This document shows, piece by piece, positions 11,833 through 24,394 of a stretch of 64,000 nucleotides of DNA. Source of the DNA: Methyloversatilis discipulorum (GTDB lineage: Bacteria; Pseudomonadota; Gammaproteobacteria; Burkholderiales; Rhodocyclaceae); assembly GCF_018780585.1 (NCBI RefSeq), contig NZ_JADMJL010000038.1, positions 1-64,000 of the forward strand. The letters are read 5' to 3'. Under the pieces are notes generated by a model, which saw only the letters and a program-made list of their open reading frames with translations, ran no database searches and was not told where the DNA came from. Position 1 is the first letter of the stretch. Every line of letters starts with the position of its first letter. The position numbers and the translations under genes were made by a program.

Positions 11833-13044
11833 ATGCTGAAATTCCCGATCTACCTCGACTACTCGGCGACCACGCCTGTGGATCCGCGCGTGGCGGCCAA
11901 GATGATTCCCTGGCTGACCGAGCACTTCGGCAACCCGGCCTCGCGCAGCCACGCCTACGGTTGGGAGGCGGAAGCCGCGGTCGAGGAGGCGCGCGAACAG
12001 GTGGCCAAGCTGGTCAATGCCGACCCCAAGGAAATCGTCTGGACTTCGGGCGCGACCGAATCGAACAACCTCGCCATCAAGGGCGCGGCGCATTTCTACT
12101 CGGGCAAGGGCAAGCACATCATCACGATGCGCACCGAACACAAGGCGGTGCTCGACACCTTCCGCGAGCTGGAACGCGAAGGCTTCGAGGCGACCTACCT
12201 CGACCCGAAGGACGACGGCCTGGTCGATCTGGACGTGTTCCGCGCCGCCCTGCGCCCGGACACCGTGCTGGTGTCCATCATGTTCGTGAACAACGAGATC
12301 GGCGTCATCCAGCCGATCGCCGAGATCGGCGAGATCTGCCGCGAGAAGGGCATCATCTTCCACGTCGACGCCGCGCAGGCGACCGGCAAGGTGGCGATCG
12401 ACCTCGACAAGCTGAAGGTCGACCTGATGAGCTTCTCGGCACACAAGACCTACGGCCCGAAGGGCATTGGCGCGCTGTACGTGCGCCGCAAGCCGCGCAT
12501 CCGTCTGGAAGCGCAGATGCACGGCGGTGGTCACGAGCGCGGCCTGCGTTCGGGCACGCTGGCGACGCACCAGATTGTCGGCATGGGCGAAGCCTTCCGC
12601 ATCGCGCGCGAGGAAATGGGCACCGAGAACGAGCGCGTCCGCATGCTGCGCGACCGTCTGCTCAAGGGCCTGCAGGACATCGAGGCGACCTATGTGAATG
12701 GCGACCTGGAAGCGCGCGTCCCGCACAACCTCAACATCAGCTTTGCCTACGTCGAGGGTGAGTCGCTGATCATGGCGATCAAGGAAGTGGCGGTGTCCTC
12801 CGGTTCGGCCTGTACCTCGGCCAGCCTGGAGCCGTCCTACGTGCTGCGTGCCCTCGGTCGCGAAGACGAACTGGCGCACAGCTCGATCCGCTTCTCGATC
12901 GGCCGCTTCACCACCGAAGAGGAAGTCGACTTCACCATCGATCTGCTCCACCGCAAGATCGGCAAGCTGCGCGAACTGTCGCCGCTGTGGGAAATGGTGC
13001 AGGAAGGTGTGGATCTGAATACCGTGCAGTGGGCTCATCACTGA
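11833..13044 (+). CDS. iscS: Cysteine desulfurase IscS
   Basis: Removes sulfur from L-cysteine and passes the persulfide to IscU, and in other organisms also to tRNA-thiolation proteins. 403 residues, the usual IscS length. The PLP lysine is in [10 protein letters not shown] and the persulfide Cys327 in [15 protein letters not shown]. The C-terminal tail ([21 protein letters not shown]) is typical of proteobacterial IscS and contacts IscU. It lies 33 bp after its paralogue and 65 bp before iscU. It could also supply sulfur to TtcA, encoded at 56.8 kb. Confidence 0.97.
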   Translation: MLKFPIYLDYSATTPVDPRVAAKMIPWLTEHFGNPASRSHAYGWEAEAAVEEAREQVAKLVNADPKEIVWTSGATESNNLAIKGAAHFYSGKGKHIITMRTEHKAVLDTFRELEREGFEATYLDPKDDGLVDLDVFRAALRPDTVLVSIMFVNNEIGVIQPIAEIGEICREKGIIFHVDAAQATGKVAIDLDKLKVDLMSFSAHKTYGPKGIGALYVRRKPRIRLEAQMHGGGHERGLRSGTLATHQIVGMGEAFRIAREEMGTENERVRMLRDRLLKGLQDIEATYVNGDLEARVPHNLNISFAYVEGESLIMAIKEVAVSSGSACTSASLEPSYVLRALGREDELAHSSIRFSIGRFTTEEEVDFTIDLLHRKIGKLRELSPLWEMVQEGVDLNTVQWAHH

Positions 13045-13109
13045 GCACAGACCACTGACGATGTGCCACCGGGCGCATCGGGGAAAGACAGGAAGACAAG
13101 GAGAAAGAC

Positions 13110-13517
13110 ATGGCCTACAGCGACAAACTGCTCGATCACTACGAAAACCCCCGCAACGTCGGCTCCTTCGGCAAGGAGGACGATGACGTCGGTACTGGCA
13201 TGGTCGGCGCGCCGGCCTGCGGCGACGTAATGAAGCTGCAGATCAAGGTGGGTGCGGACGGCATCATCGAGGACGCCAAGTTCAAGACCTACGGCTGCGG
13301 CTCGGCCATCGCGTCGAGTTCGCTGGTGACCGAATGGGTCAAGGGCAAGACGCTCGATCAGGCAATGGAGATCAAGAACACCGCCATCGCCGAGGAGCTG
13401 GCACTGCCGCCGGTGAAGATCCACTGCTCCATCCTCGCCGAAGACGCGATCAAGGCGGCGGTCGAGGATTACCGCAAGAAGCACGGCGCAGCGGCGCCGG
13501 AGTCCGACGCAGCCTGA
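13110..13517 (+). CDS. iscU: Fe-S cluster assembly scaffold IscU
   Basis: Scaffold on which [2Fe-2S] and [4Fe-4S] clusters are built. 135 residues. The three conserved cysteines are in [15 protein letters not shown] and VKIHCSIL, and the LPPVK motif recognised by the chaperone HscA lies just before the third. The C-terminal tail is alanine-rich and a little longer than in E. coli (128 residues). A strong AAGGAGAAAG ribosome-binding site precedes the ATG. Confidence 0.97.
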   Translation: MAYSDKLLDHYENPRNVGSFGKEDDDVGTGMVGAPACGDVMKLQIKVGADGIIEDAKFKTYGCGSAIASSSLVTEWVKGKTLDQAMEIKNTAIAEELALPPVKIHCSILAEDAIKAAVEDYRKKHGAAAPESDAA

Positions 13518-13528
13518 AGGAGCACGAC

Positions 13529-13852
13529 ATGGGTGTCACACTGAGCGAAAAGGCGGCGAAACACGTCGCCAACTACATCGCCAAGCGCGGTCGCGGCGTC
13601 GGCCTGCGCCTGGGCGTGCGCACCAGCGGGTGTTCCGGCATGGCTTACAAGCTTGAATTCGCGGACGATCTCGCGGCGGACGATCTGGTGTTCGAGAGCC
13701 ATGGCGTCAAGGTGCTGATCGACCCGAAAAGCCTGCCCTACCTCGAAGGGACCGAACTGGACTTCGTGCGCGAAGGCCTGAACGAGGGGTTCAAGTTCAA
13801 CAACCCCAACGTCAAGGACGAGTGCGGCTGCGGCGAAAGCTTCAATGTCTGA
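13529..13852 (+). CDS. iscA: A-type Fe-S carrier protein IscA
   Basis: A-type carrier that moves Fe-S clusters from IscU to client proteins. 107 residues from the ATG at 13529, preceded by GAAGGAG. The three cluster-binding cysteines of the family are present (SGCSGMAY and the C-terminal CGCGES). The 3' end overlaps hscB by 8 bp, indicating translational coupling. Confidence 0.96.
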   Translation: MGVTLSEKAAKHVANYIAKRGRGVGLRLGVRTSGCSGMAYKLEFADDLAADDLVFESHGVKVLIDPKSLPYLEGTELDFVREGLNEGFKFNNPNVKDECGCGESFNV

Positions 13853-14405
13853 GTCCGCCGGCCTGCTGCCCGAAGCCGACCTGTTCAGCAGCGATCACTT
13901 CGCGCTGTTCGGTCTGCCGCGCCGCTTCGAGATCGACGAACGCGCGCTCGAATCGCGTTATCACGAGCTGCAGTCGGCGGCGCACCCTGACCGCCACGCG
14001 CATCGCGCCGAGCAGGAACGGCGGCTGTCGATGCAGTGGGCCACACGCATCAATGAAGGCTACCGCCTGCTGCGCGCGCCGCTGTCGCGTGCGCGCTATC
14101 TGCTGGAACTGGAAGGCATTGACGTCGGCGCGGAAAACAACACCGCGATGCCGGCCGACTTCCTGATGCAGCAGATGGAATGGCGCGAGGCGCTGGACGA
14201 GGCGCGCGACGCACGCGACGTCGATGCGCTGGACGCGCTGGCGCGCAATCTGCGGCAAGCGCGCCGCGACGCGGAGGCGTTGCTGGCCCGCCAGCTTGAT
14301 GTCGAGCACGACAACGCGGCTGCCGCGGCCACCGTGCGTCGCATGATGTTCATCGCGAAGCTCGGCGAGGACATCGCCGAGGCACACGAAACACTGGAAA
14401 ACTGA
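13845..14405 (+). CDS. hscB: Fe-S assembly co-chaperone HscB
   Basis: J-type co-chaperone that delivers IscU to HscA and stimulates its ATPase. 186 residues, against about 171 in E. coli. The N-terminal J domain (about residues 13-85) contains HPDRH, the HPD tripeptide needed to stimulate the Hsp70. The C-terminal three-helix IscU-binding domain includes [18 protein letters not shown]. The gene overlaps iscA at its start and hscA by one base at its stop. Confidence 0.95.
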   Translation: MSESAGLLPEADLFSSDHFALFGLPRRFEIDERALESRYHELQSAAHPDRHAHRAEQERRLSMQWATRINEGYRLLRAPLSRARYLLELEGIDVGAENNTAMPADFLMQQMEWREALDEARDARDVDALDALARNLRQARRDAEALLARQLDVEHDNAAAAATVRRMMFIAKLGEDIAEAHETLEN

Positions 14406-16267
14406 TGGCCCTGCTGCAGATCGCCGAACCCGGCGAATCCACCGCGCCGCACCAGCACCGGCTGGCTGTGGGCATAGACCTGGGCACCACGAATTCACTG
14501 GTCGCCACCGTGCGCAACAGCGTGCCGGTGGTGCTGAACGACGACAAGGGCCGCGCGCTGCTGCCATCGGTCGTGCGCTATTTCGCCGACGGTCGCACCG
14601 TCGTCGGCCACGCCGCGCAGGCGGCGCAGGCGCAGGACCCGCGCAATACCATCGCTTCCGTCAAGCGCTTCATGGGACGCGGTCTGGCCGACGTGGCGCA
14701 CGTCGAATCGATGCCCTATGTGTTCGAGGACGCGCCGGGCATGGTCCGCCTGCGTACCGCGCAGGGCGCGAAAAGCCCGGTCGAGGTGTCGGCCGACATC
14801 CTGCGTACGCTGCGCGAGCGCGCCGAAGCCAGTCTGGGCGGTCCGCTGACCGGCGCCGTCATCACCGTACCTGCCTATTTCGACGATGCGCAGCGGCAGG
14901 CCACCAAGGACGCCGCACGTGTGGCCGGCCTGGAAGTGCTGCGCCTGCTGAACGAGCCGACCGCGGCCGCCATCGCCTACGGTCTCGACAATGCCTCGGA
15001 GGGTATCTACGCGGTCTATGACCTCGGCGGTGGCACCTTCGACATTTCCATCCTCAAGCTGTCGCGCGGTGTGTTCGAAGTGCTGGCGACCAGCGGTGAT
15101 GCCGCGCTCGGCGGCGACGATTTCGACCATCGCGTCTATTGCTGGCTGATCGAGGCTTCGCGCATCGGCCCGCCCGGGCTGGAGGACATGCGCACGCTAT
15201 ACATGGAAGCGCGTCGCGCCAAGGAAGTGCTCTCCGCGCAGGACGCCGTGCATATCGGACTCAAGCTGTCCGGTGGCGAGGAGATCGATGTCACGCTGAC
15301 GCGTGACGCCTTCGCCGACATGACGAAGAAACTGGTGGAGAAGACGCTGGCGCCGACCCGCAAGGCATTGCGTGACGCCGGTCTGTCGCCGGAAGAGGTC
15401 AAGGGCGTCGTGATGGTCGGCGGCGCCACCCGCATGCCGCACGTGCAGCGCGCGGTGGGTGAGTTCTTCGGCCAGGAGCCGCTGACCAACCTCGACCCGG
15501 ACAAGGTGGTCGCCATCGGCGCTGCCATCCAGGCCAATGTGCTCGCCGGCAACCGCAGCGCCGACGAGGACTGGCTGCTGCTCGACGTGATTCCGCTGTC
15601 GCTCGGGCTGGAGACGATGGGCGGGTTGGTCGAGAAGATCATTCCGCGCAACTCGACGATTCCGACCGCGCGCGCGCAGGAGTTCACCACCTTCAAGGAC
15701 GGCCAGACAGCGATGGCCATCCACGTCGTACAGGGCGAACGAGAACGCGTGTCCGACTGCCGTTCGCTGGCGCGTTTTGAACTGCGTGGCATTCCGCCCA
15801 TGGTGGCGGGTGCGGCGCGCATCCGCGTCAGTTTCCAGGTCGACGCCGACGGATTGCTCAGCGTTTCGGCGCGCGAGATGGGCACCGGCATCGAGGCGCG
15901 CATCGAAGTCAAGCCGAGCTATGGCCTGGGCGATGACGAAGTCACGCGCATGCTGCGCGAGGGCTTCGAGCACGCGCAGGAGGACATGAGTGCGCGCGCT
16001 CTGGCCGAACAGCGGGTCGAGGCGCAGCGCCTGGGCGAGGCGACGCGCGCTGCGCTGGCCGCCGACGGCGATCTGCTCGACCCGGCGGAACGCGCCGCGA
16101 TCGACGCGGTGCTGGTCGACCTGGCCAAAGCTGCCGCTGGCGAAGACACCCCCGCCATCAAGAAGGCGATCGACGTGCTCGGCCGCAGCACCGACGAGTT
16201 TGCCGCCCGCCGCATGAACCGCAGCATCCAGCGCGCGCTGGCCGGTCGCAGCGTCGAATCACTGTAA
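14405..16267 (+). CDS. hscA: Hsp70-type chaperone HscA
   Basis: Specialised Hsp70 that binds the LPPVK motif of IscU and drives cluster release by ATP hydrolysis. 620 residues. The nucleotide-binding domain begins with [11 protein letters not shown] (about residue 24), has [14 protein letters not shown] mid-domain and [11 protein letters not shown] near residue 336, and is followed by the linker [13 protein letters not shown]. The substrate-binding domain and a short lid finish the protein. As expected for HscA, it lacks the acidic C-terminal tail of DnaK. Confidence 0.96.
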   Translation: MALLQIAEPGESTAPHQHRLAVGIDLGTTNSLVATVRNSVPVVLNDDKGRALLPSVVRYFADGRTVVGHAAQAAQAQDPRNTIASVKRFMGRGLADVAHVESMPYVFEDAPGMVRLRTAQGAKSPVEVSADILRTLRERAEASLGGPLTGAVITVPAYFDDAQRQATKDAARVAGLEVLRLLNEPTAAAIAYGLDNASEGIYAVYDLGGGTFDISILKLSRGVFEVLATSGDAALGGDDFDHRVYCWLIEASRIGPPGLEDMRTLYMEARRAKEVLSAQDAVHIGLKLSGGEEIDVTLTRDAFADMTKKLVEKTLAPTRKALRDAGLSPEEVKGVVMVGGATRMPHVQRAVGEFFGQEPLTNLDPDKVVAIGAAIQANVLAGNRSADEDWLLLDVIPLSLGLETMGGLVEKIIPRNSTIPTARAQEFTTFKDGQTAMAIHVVQGERERVSDCRSLARFELRGIPPMVAGAARIRVSFQVDADGLLSVSAREMGTGIEARIEVKPSYGLGDDEVTRMLREGFEHAQEDMSARALAEQRVEAQRLGEATRAALAADGDLLDPAERAAIDAVLVDLAKAAAGEDTPAIKKAIDVLGRSTDEFAARRMNRSIQRALAGRSVESL

Positions 16268-16289
16268 GAAACCGAATTCCGAGACCCGC

Positions 16290-16631
16290 ATGACCCAGAT
16301 CGTCGTACTGCCCCATGTCGAACTGTGCCCCGAAGGCGCAGTGATCGAAGCCGCCCCCGGCACCACCATCTGCGACGCACTGCTCGCCAACGGCGTCGAG
16401 ATCGAGCACGCCTGCGAGAAGTCCTGCGCCTGCACCACCTGTCACGTCATCGTGCGCGAGGGCTTCGGCAGCCTCGAAGCCGCCGAGGAACTGGAGGAGG
16501 ATCTGCTCGACAAGGCCTGGGGCCTGGAGCCGAACTCGCGCCTGTCCTGTCAGGCCGAGGTGGCCGGCACGCCGCTGGTGGTCGAGATTCCGAAATACAC
16601 CATCAACATGGTCAGCGAAGGGAAGAGGTAA
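16290..16631 (+). CDS. fdx: Isc-type [2Fe-2S] ferredoxin
   Basis: Adrenodoxin-like ferredoxin that supplies electrons for cluster assembly on IscU. 113 residues. The [2Fe-2S] ligands are in the block CEKSCACTTCHV (Cys at about residues 42, 48 and 51; the first serine-flanked cysteine block is typical) plus the distal LSCQAEV cysteine. It lies between hscA and iscX with short gaps, as in the standard isc operon. Confidence 0.96.
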   Translation: MTQIVVLPHVELCPEGAVIEAAPGTTICDALLANGVEIEHACEKSCACTTCHVIVREGFGSLEAAEELEEDLLDKAWGLEPNSRLSCQAEVAGTPLVVEIPKYTINMVSEGKR

Positions 16632-16636
16632 CGGCG

Positions 16637-16831
16637 ATGAAATGGACCGATTCACGCGAGATCGCGATTGCGCTGACCGAGGCGCGACCCGATGTCGATC
16701 CGCAGTACGTGCGCTTCACCGACCTGATGGAGTGGGTCATGGCGCTGCCCGGTTTCGACGACGAACAGAGCCGCTGCGGCGAAAAGATTCTGGAAGCCAT
16801 CCAGCTGGCCTGGATAGACGAAGCGGATTGA
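16637..16831 (+). CDS. iscX: Fe-S assembly protein IscX
   Basis: Small acidic protein (64 residues) that binds IscS and iron and tunes the rate of cluster assembly. The sequence matches the family throughout: WTDSREIAIAL at the start, the DP-x-x-VRFTDL motif, and the LEAIQLAWIDE ending. It starts 5 bp after fdx behind a GAAGAGGTAA site and closes the isc operon. Confidence 0.95.
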   Translation: MKWTDSREIAIALTEARPDVDPQYVRFTDLMEWVMALPGFDDEQSRCGEKILEAIQLAWIDEAD

Positions 16832-18655
<1,824 letters not shown>

Positions 18656-18665
18656 GGAGATCGCC

Positions 18666-19508
18666 ATGAAACTGTGCGGATTCGACGTCGGCCTCGACCA
18701 GCCCTTCTTCCTGATCGCCGGCCCGTGCGTGATCGAGTCGCGCGAAATGGCCTTCGACACGGCAGGCAAGCTGAAGGAAATCACCGCCCGACTGGGCATT
18801 CCCTTCATCTACAAGTCGTCCTTCGACAAGGCCAACCGCAGCTCGGGCAAGAGCTATCGCGGCCCCGGCATGGAGAAAGGCCTGGAAATCCTGGCCGACG
18901 TGAAGCGCGAGCTGAACGTGCCGGTGCTGACCGACGTGCACACCGCGGAAGAGGCGCCCATCGTCGCGCAGTACGTCGATGTGCTGCAGACGCCGGCCTT
19001 CCTGTGCCGCCAGACCGACTTCATCCACGCCTGTGCCGCTACCGGCAAGCCGGTGAACATCAAGAAGGGCCAGTTCATGGCGCCGGGCGACATGAAGAAC
19101 GTGGTCGACAAGGCGAAGGAAGCGAACGGCGGCGCGGACACCATCATGGTGTGCGAGCGCGGTGCCTCCTTCGGCTACAACAACCTCGTGTCCGACATGC
19201 GGTCGCTGGCCATCATGCGCAACACCGACTGCCCGGTCGTGTTCGACGCGACGCACTCGGTGCAACTGCCGGGCGGGCAGGGCAGTTCTTCGGGCGGACA
19301 GCGCGAGTTCGTGCCGGTGCTGGCGCGTGCTGCGGTGGCCGTGGGCATCGCCGGCCTGTTCATGGAAAGCCACCCGAATCCCGAGAAGGCGATGTCGGAC
19401 GGCCCCAATGCGTGGCCGCTGCCGATGATGGAAGCGCTGCTGACCCAGCTGCGCGACCTCGACGCCGTCACGAAGAGGCACGGATTCCTCGAATCCGCCT
19501 TCGCCTGA
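18666..19508 (+). CDS. kdsA: 3-deoxy-D-manno-octulosonate 8-phosphate synthase
   Basis: Condenses phosphoenolpyruvate with arabinose 5-phosphate to give KDO 8-phosphate for lipopolysaccharide. 280 residues. Family signatures include [38 protein letters not shown] and [16 protein letters not shown]. It starts 10 bp after pyrG behind AAGGAG. It is a cytoplasmic enzyme, and its presence marks a Gram-negative outer membrane. Confidence 0.97.
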   Translation: MKLCGFDVGLDQPFFLIAGPCVIESREMAFDTAGKLKEITARLGIPFIYKSSFDKANRSSGKSYRGPGMEKGLEILADVKRELNVPVLTDVHTAEEAPIVAQYVDVLQTPAFLCRQTDFIHACAATGKPVNIKKGQFMAPGDMKNVVDKAKEANGGADTIMVCERGASFGYNNLVSDMRSLAIMRNTDCPVVFDATHSVQLPGGQGSSSGGQREFVPVLARAAVAVGIAGLFMESHPNPEKAMSDGPNAWPLPMMEALLTQLRDLDAVTKRHGFLESAFA

Positions 19509-19552
19509 TGGCGCGGGACACGATCAAAATTCGAATTCAATAAATTTACTGA

Positions 19553-20854
<1,302 letters not shown>

Positions 20855-20872
20855 GCGGGCAGGTCGGCGATC

Positions 20873-21157
20873 ATGGTCCGCCACTGGCCGTCCTTGTTGC
20901 TGGTGGCGCTGATCGCCGCGCTGCAGTACCCGCTCTGGCTCGGCAAGGGCGGGTGGCTGCAGGCATGGGAAGCCGAGCGTGCGCTGGAAGCGCAGCGCGC
21001 GCTCAACACCCGGCTCGAAGCGCGCAACGTCGCGCTGGAGGCGGATGTGAAAGACCTCAAGACCGGCTTTGACGCGGTCGAGGAGCGCGCACGCATCGAA
21101 CTGGGCCTGGTCAAGCCGGGCGAGGTGTTCGTGCAGGTGCCGCGCAGCAAGCCCTGA
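20873..21157 (+). CDS. ftsB: Cell division protein FtsB
   Basis: Septum protein that forms the FtsQ-FtsB-FtsL complex. 94 residues. One transmembrane helix (about residues 4-19) is followed by a periplasmic coiled coil rich in Ala, Leu and Arg (about 28-70), then the conserved ARIELGLVKPGEVFVQVP segment. It follows eno, the normal location of ftsB. Confidence 0.93.
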   Translation: MVRHWPSLLLVALIAALQYPLWLGKGGWLQAWEAERALEAQRALNTRLEARNVALEADVKDLKTGFDAVEERARIELGLVKPGEVFVQVPRSKP

Positions 21158-21193
21158 CCCCCGTCAGGCGGATTTCGTCGTTTTTCCGGATGT

Positions 21194-21742
21194 TCAGACG
21201 TCGCGACGCAGCGTGCGCAGCCCGCTGATGCGCGCGGCGAACCAGCCGCTGTCCAGCGCATCGGTGCGCACATACTTTCCGCGCGTGCTCGGTGCGTGGA
21301 TGAAGCGCCCCTCGCCGGCGTAGATGCCCATGTGTGAATGCGGCTTGCCGCTGGTGTTGAAGAACACCAGATCGCCCGGCTGCAGCGACGCACGATCGAC
21401 CGGGCGCGCCAGGCGGGCGATCTGCGCCGCGTTGTGCGGCAGGCGGATGCCGGCTACCTGCTCGAATATCCAGCTCACCATGCCACTGCAGTCCAGCCCG
21501 CTGTCCGGGTTGCGACCGCCGAAGCGGTACTGGTTGCCGATCAGCCCGAGCGCGTAGATCACCGCGTCCTGCGCGTGGGTGTCGTCGGCCAGCTGCAGGG
21601 CCGCCGTCGGCGCAGGCGCAGGTGTCTGTACGGCAGGCGGTTGCGGCGTGGGCGGCGCATCGGGCAGCGGCGCCGGCAGCGTGCCGCAGCCCGCCAGCAG
21701 CAGCGCTGCGGTGAGCGTGAGCGCCTGCTTACTTGCGGTCAA
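21194..21742 (-). CDS. NlpC/P60 family lipoprotein, peptidoglycan endopeptidase
   Basis: A 182-residue lipoprotein with a lipobox (LLLAGC, Cys about residue 19), a proline-rich spacer and a C-terminal NlpC/P60 cysteine peptidase domain. The catalytic Cys lies in GLDCSGMVSW and the His in SHMGIYAGEGRFIHAP, arranged as in E. coli Spr/MepS-type endopeptidases that cut peptide cross-links in murein. Its start overlaps the 3' end of the SIMPL-domain gene by 14 bp, so the two are translationally coupled. Confidence 0.88.
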   Translation of the reverse strand: MTASKQALTLTAALLLAGCGTLPAPLPDAPPTPQPPAVQTPAPAPTAALQLADDTHAQDAVIYALGLIGNQYRFGGRNPDSGLDCSGMVSWIFEQVAGIRLPHNAAQIARLARPVDRASLQPGDLVFFNTSGKPHSHMGIYAGEGRFIHAPSTRGKYVRTDALDSGWFAARISGLRTLRRDV

Positions 21743-22430
21743 TCTCGATCTGTCCGCTGATGTTCACGCTGACGCGCGATTCACCGGCCTCGACCGGCAT
21801 GTCGGCCATTGCCGCCTCGGCCATCGCCACCTTGCTGCGCATCAGCGGTCGCGGCGGCGGCATGCCGGAGGTGTTGCTCACGTTCATGTGCAGGATGCGC
21901 CAGTTGCCGCCGAGCGACGCGGCGACGATCTTCGCGCGTGCGTTGAAGGCGGCGATGGCGTCGCCGATGGCGGCGTTCTCTGCTTCGCGCGCGGTGTCCT
22001 CGCTCGGCTCCAGCGTCAGCTGGCCGACCGCAAGCTGCGACTGCAGCTTGCCCAGCAGTTCGGACAGCGCCGCCTGATCTTTCGACTCCAGCAGCAGTTC
22101 CGAGCGCATGCGCCAGCTTTCGATGGTGCGGCCGTTCTTGCTGTAGACCGGATAGGTCGAGGTGTTGCCGCTGCGTACCTTCACGCTGGTGTAGGGCTTG
22201 GTCGTGGCGAGGGCGGCCTGCATCGCCGCATTCACCTTCTTCGCCAGCGGTCCGGGCGTGGCGTCGCCCAGTTCGATGTAGGCCTGAGCGCGTGCAAGGT
22301 CGTTCTGGGCGAGACGGGACGCTTCGGCGTTCAGGTCGACCACGATGCCTTCGCGCCGCGCGGCAGACGGTTCGGCCGCATTCGCGCCGGACACGCAGGC
22401 TGCAAGCAGCAGCCAGAGGGGGAATTTCAT
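21729..22430 (-). CDS. Periplasmic SIMPL-domain (DUF541) protein
   Basis: A 233-residue exported protein. I start it at the ATG whose codon ends at 22430 because GGGAG lies just upstream and a signal peptide (MKFPLWLLLAACVSGANA) follows. The mature part matches the SIMPL/DUF541 family, oligomeric periplasmic proteins of poorly known role, linked in some bacteria to oxidative stress. It is coupled to the downstream NlpC/P60 lipoprotein. Confidence 0.8.
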   Translation of the reverse strand: MKFPLWLLLAACVSGANAAEPSAARREGIVVDLNAEASRLAQNDLARAQAYIELGDATPGPLAKKVNAAMQAALATTKPYTSVKVRSGNTSTYPVYSKNGRTIESWRMRSELLLESKDQAALSELLGKLQSQLAVGQLTLEPSEDTAREAENAAIGDAIAAFNARAKIVAASLGGNWRILHMNVSNTSGMPPPRPLMRSKVAMAEAAMADMPVEAGESRVSVNISGQIEIDRK

Positions 22431-22479
22431 TTGTGCTCCCGCAATCGTCATGACGACGGGAGTATAGCGGCCGGGGATT

Positions 22480-22689
22480 TCAGCGGCGACGGTGGATGTC
22501 CCGCTCTTCGTCGGCCTTGATGCGCACCGGCACGCGGGCGTGCTCTTCGCCCATCGCCGACAGCAGTGCGACGCCGAGCAGCGCAAGATAGGTCAGCACC
22601 GCCATCACGGTGGTTTCGCCGCTGGCGGCCAGCATGACGGCCGGCAGCACGTGGGCGCCGGTGAAGAAGAAGTGGGTGCGCTGGGTCAT
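22480..22689 (-). CDS. Small membrane protein of unknown function
   Basis: A 69-residue protein starting at the ATG ending at 22689, which has GGGAG eight bases upstream. Two hydrophobic segments (about residues 6-22 and 26-46) suggest a hairpin inner-membrane protein with a charged cytoplasmic tail ending DEERDIHRRR. Same strand as the SIMPL gene, 49 bp upstream. I recognise no family. Confidence 0.6.
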   Translation of the reverse strand: MTQRTHFFFTGAHVLPAVMLAASGETTVMAVLTYLALLGVALLSAMGEEHARVPVRIKADEERDIHRRR

Positions 22690-22755
22690 TGCAGTCTCCC
22701 GATGTCGGTGGTTCACCGGGATAACGACCGCCCGCGCGCCGTGCTGAAGGGTACG

Positions 22756-23286
22756 TCAGTCTCTGGGGACGGCCTGCAGACTGTCTCGGTACAGGCGCGA
22801 CTTGTCGACATAGCCGGCGGCGCTGCGCATCAGCCCCTCGACCTCTTCGTCGGTAAGCTGGCGCACCACGCGGCCGGGCGAGCCGAGCACCAGGGAGCGG
22901 TCGGGAATGACGCGACCCTCCGGAATCAGCGCATTGGCGCCGATCAGGCAGTTGCGACCGATCACTACGCGGTTCAGGATGACGGCGTGGATGCCGACCA
23001 GCGAGCCGTCGCCGACCGTGCAGCCGTGCAGCATCGCGTGGTGGCCGATGGTCACGTCGGTGCCTATGGTCAGCGGCACGCCGTCGTCGATGTGCAGCAC
23101 CGCGCCATCCTGTACATTCGAGCGCTCGCCGATCGAGATGTGGTCGTTATCGGCGCGGATGACCGCACCGAACCACACGCTGGTGTCCGCCTTCAGTTCG
23201 GCATCGCCGATGATGCTCGCGCTGGGCGCGATCCAGGTGCTGGAATGGACGACGGGCGTCTTGCCGTCGAGGGCGTACAGACTCAT
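22756..23286 (-). CDS. Gamma-carbonic anhydrase-like hexapeptide protein
   Basis: A 176-residue left-handed beta-helix protein of the YrdA/CaiE-like gamma-class carbonic anhydrase family. The start MSLYALDG is chosen because the upstream extension has no homology. The three zinc-ligand histidines expected of the family are visible, in the block VLHIDDG and in TIGHHAMLHG, along with hexapeptide repeats throughout. Activity as a carbonic anhydrase is not certain, as many members are uncharacterised. No operon partner. Confidence 0.85.
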   Translation of the reverse strand: MSLYALDGKTPVVHSSTWIAPSASIIGDAELKADTSVWFGAVIRADNDHISIGERSNVQDGAVLHIDDGVPLTIGTDVTIGHHAMLHGCTVGDGSLVGIHAVILNRVVIGRNCLIGANALIPEGRVIPDRSLVLGSPGRVVRQLTDEEVEGLMRSAAGYVDKSRLYRDSLQAVPRD

Positions 23287-23427
23287 GCGGACTCCCGGCT
23301 GACACGACCTGCGGTCGGGCGAGTTATTGTGCAACGCAACCAGGGTCGCGATTGTACGCGCATGCCTCGGGACCAGCGCAAGCGGCGGCGCGTGGAGGCG
23401 CCTGTGCTGACAGTGGAAAGGATGACG

Positions 23428-23694
23428 ATGAATGAAGCGCTGGCCCGCTCGCTGGCCGATTTCGAAGCAGGGCGCATCGACATGGATGCGCTGATCGCCA
23501 CCTGGCGTCGCCATGGTGTGGACGATGCGACGCTGCAGGCCAAATGGCGCGAGGTACTCGACGGCCTGCTGATGCGGCTCGAATCGGCGCGGCTGTTTTC
23601 CGGCGAAAGCTGTTCGTTCAGCCAGGGCGAACTGCTGGCGACGATGCGCGAATGGCTGAATCGGGTGCAGGCGCAGATCCAGGCGCAGCAGTAG
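23428..23694 (+). CDS. Small hypothetical protein
   Basis: An 88-residue acidic, mostly helical protein beginning MNEALARSLADFEAGRID, with a GGAAAGG ribosome-binding site 6 bases before this ATG (an ATG at 23422 is too close to the site). No signal peptide or membrane segment, and I recognise no family. It is divergent from the hexapeptide protein and converges on fchA. Confidence 0.55.
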   Translation: MNEALARSLADFEAGRIDMDALIATWRRHGVDDATLQAKWREVLDGLLMRLESARLFSGESCSFSQGELLATMREWLNRVQAQIQAQQ

Positions 23695-23715
23695 CCCGCA
23701 GCCCTGCGGTAAACG

Positions 23716-23740
23716 AAAAAAGGGCGCCCGCAGGCGCCCC
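23716..23740 (-). terminator. Intrinsic terminator after fchA
   Basis: Read on the minus strand, the inverted repeat GGGCGCC-TGCG-GGCGCCC (23722-23739) is followed by six T residues. It lies 22 bp past the fchA stop and closes the glyA-sgaA-hprA-mtdA-fchA block. Confidence 0.85.
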
Positions 23741-23761
23741 TGAAAATGCCGAGCAGGCGGG

Positions 23762-24391
23762 TCAGAGCTTGCTCTTCACAACCTCGACGACACGGTCAGC
23801 CTCGGCCACCCACTTGGCCAGCAGGGCGTCGGTTTCGGCACGGCGCGAAGCGGCGAAATCGGCGTCCTTGATGCTGGGCACGTTGATGTCGACGTTCAGT
23901 GCGGCCGAACGCAGCGCGGCGACGGCGGCCAGAGCGGCCACACCGGCGTCCGATACGACGTTCTTGTTGCCCTTCTCGGCGGCGACCAGCGACAGCGCGA
24001 TCACGTCGGCGCAGGCGCGGGCGCAGGCCAGCGGCGCGTCGGTGGCCTTCTTCAGACCGTCCTGGATCGCGGCCGAACGGGCGGCCTTCTGCTCGTCGGT
24101 GTCCTTCGGCAGACCGTAGGCGGCCATCAGGCCGTCGAAGGCTTCAACGTCGGCGCGGATGAAGTCGGTCAGCTGGGCGCGCAGGGCTTCCGCCTTGGCC
24201 AGCAGATCCTTCATTTCGCCTTCGACTTCGACATAAGCCTTCTTGCCGATGGTCAGGTTGCACACCATGCTGACCAGCGCCGCGCCCATGCCGCCCATGA
24301 TGGCGGCGGCACTGCCGCCGCCCGGGGTCGGCGCGCTGGAGGCGAGCTCGTCGAGGAAGGTGGTGACCGGCTTGTCCTTGATCATCGTCAT
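23762..24391 (-). CDS. fchA: Methenyltetrahydrofolate cyclohydrolase FchA
   Basis: Interconverts methenyl- and formyl-tetrahydrofolate. 209 residues, homologous to Methylobacterium FchA and the formiminotransferase-cyclodeaminase C-domain. The family start motif (FLDELASSAPTPGGGSAAA) is present, with MVCNLTIGKK following. In serine-cycle methylotrophs it works between FtfL and MtdA. It starts 3 bp after the mtdA stop, so the two are translationally linked and close the operon. Confidence 0.95.
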   Translation of the reverse strand: MTMIKDKPVTTFLDELASSAPTPGGGSAAAIMGGMGAALVSMVCNLTIGKKAYVEVEGEMKDLLAKAEALRAQLTDFIRADVEAFDGLMAAYGLPKDTDEQKAARSAAIQDGLKKATDAPLACARACADVIALSLVAAEKGNKNVVSDAGVAALAAVAALRSAALNVDINVPSIKDADFAASRRAETDALLAKWVAEADRVVEVVKSKL

Positions 24392-24394
24392 GGC

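Noticed and set aside
10588-13041. An 817-codon open frame on the minus strand opposite iscR, the second desulfurase and iscS.
   Set aside because: Same reasoning: it is a mirror of conserved genes with low-complexity translation and no start signal.
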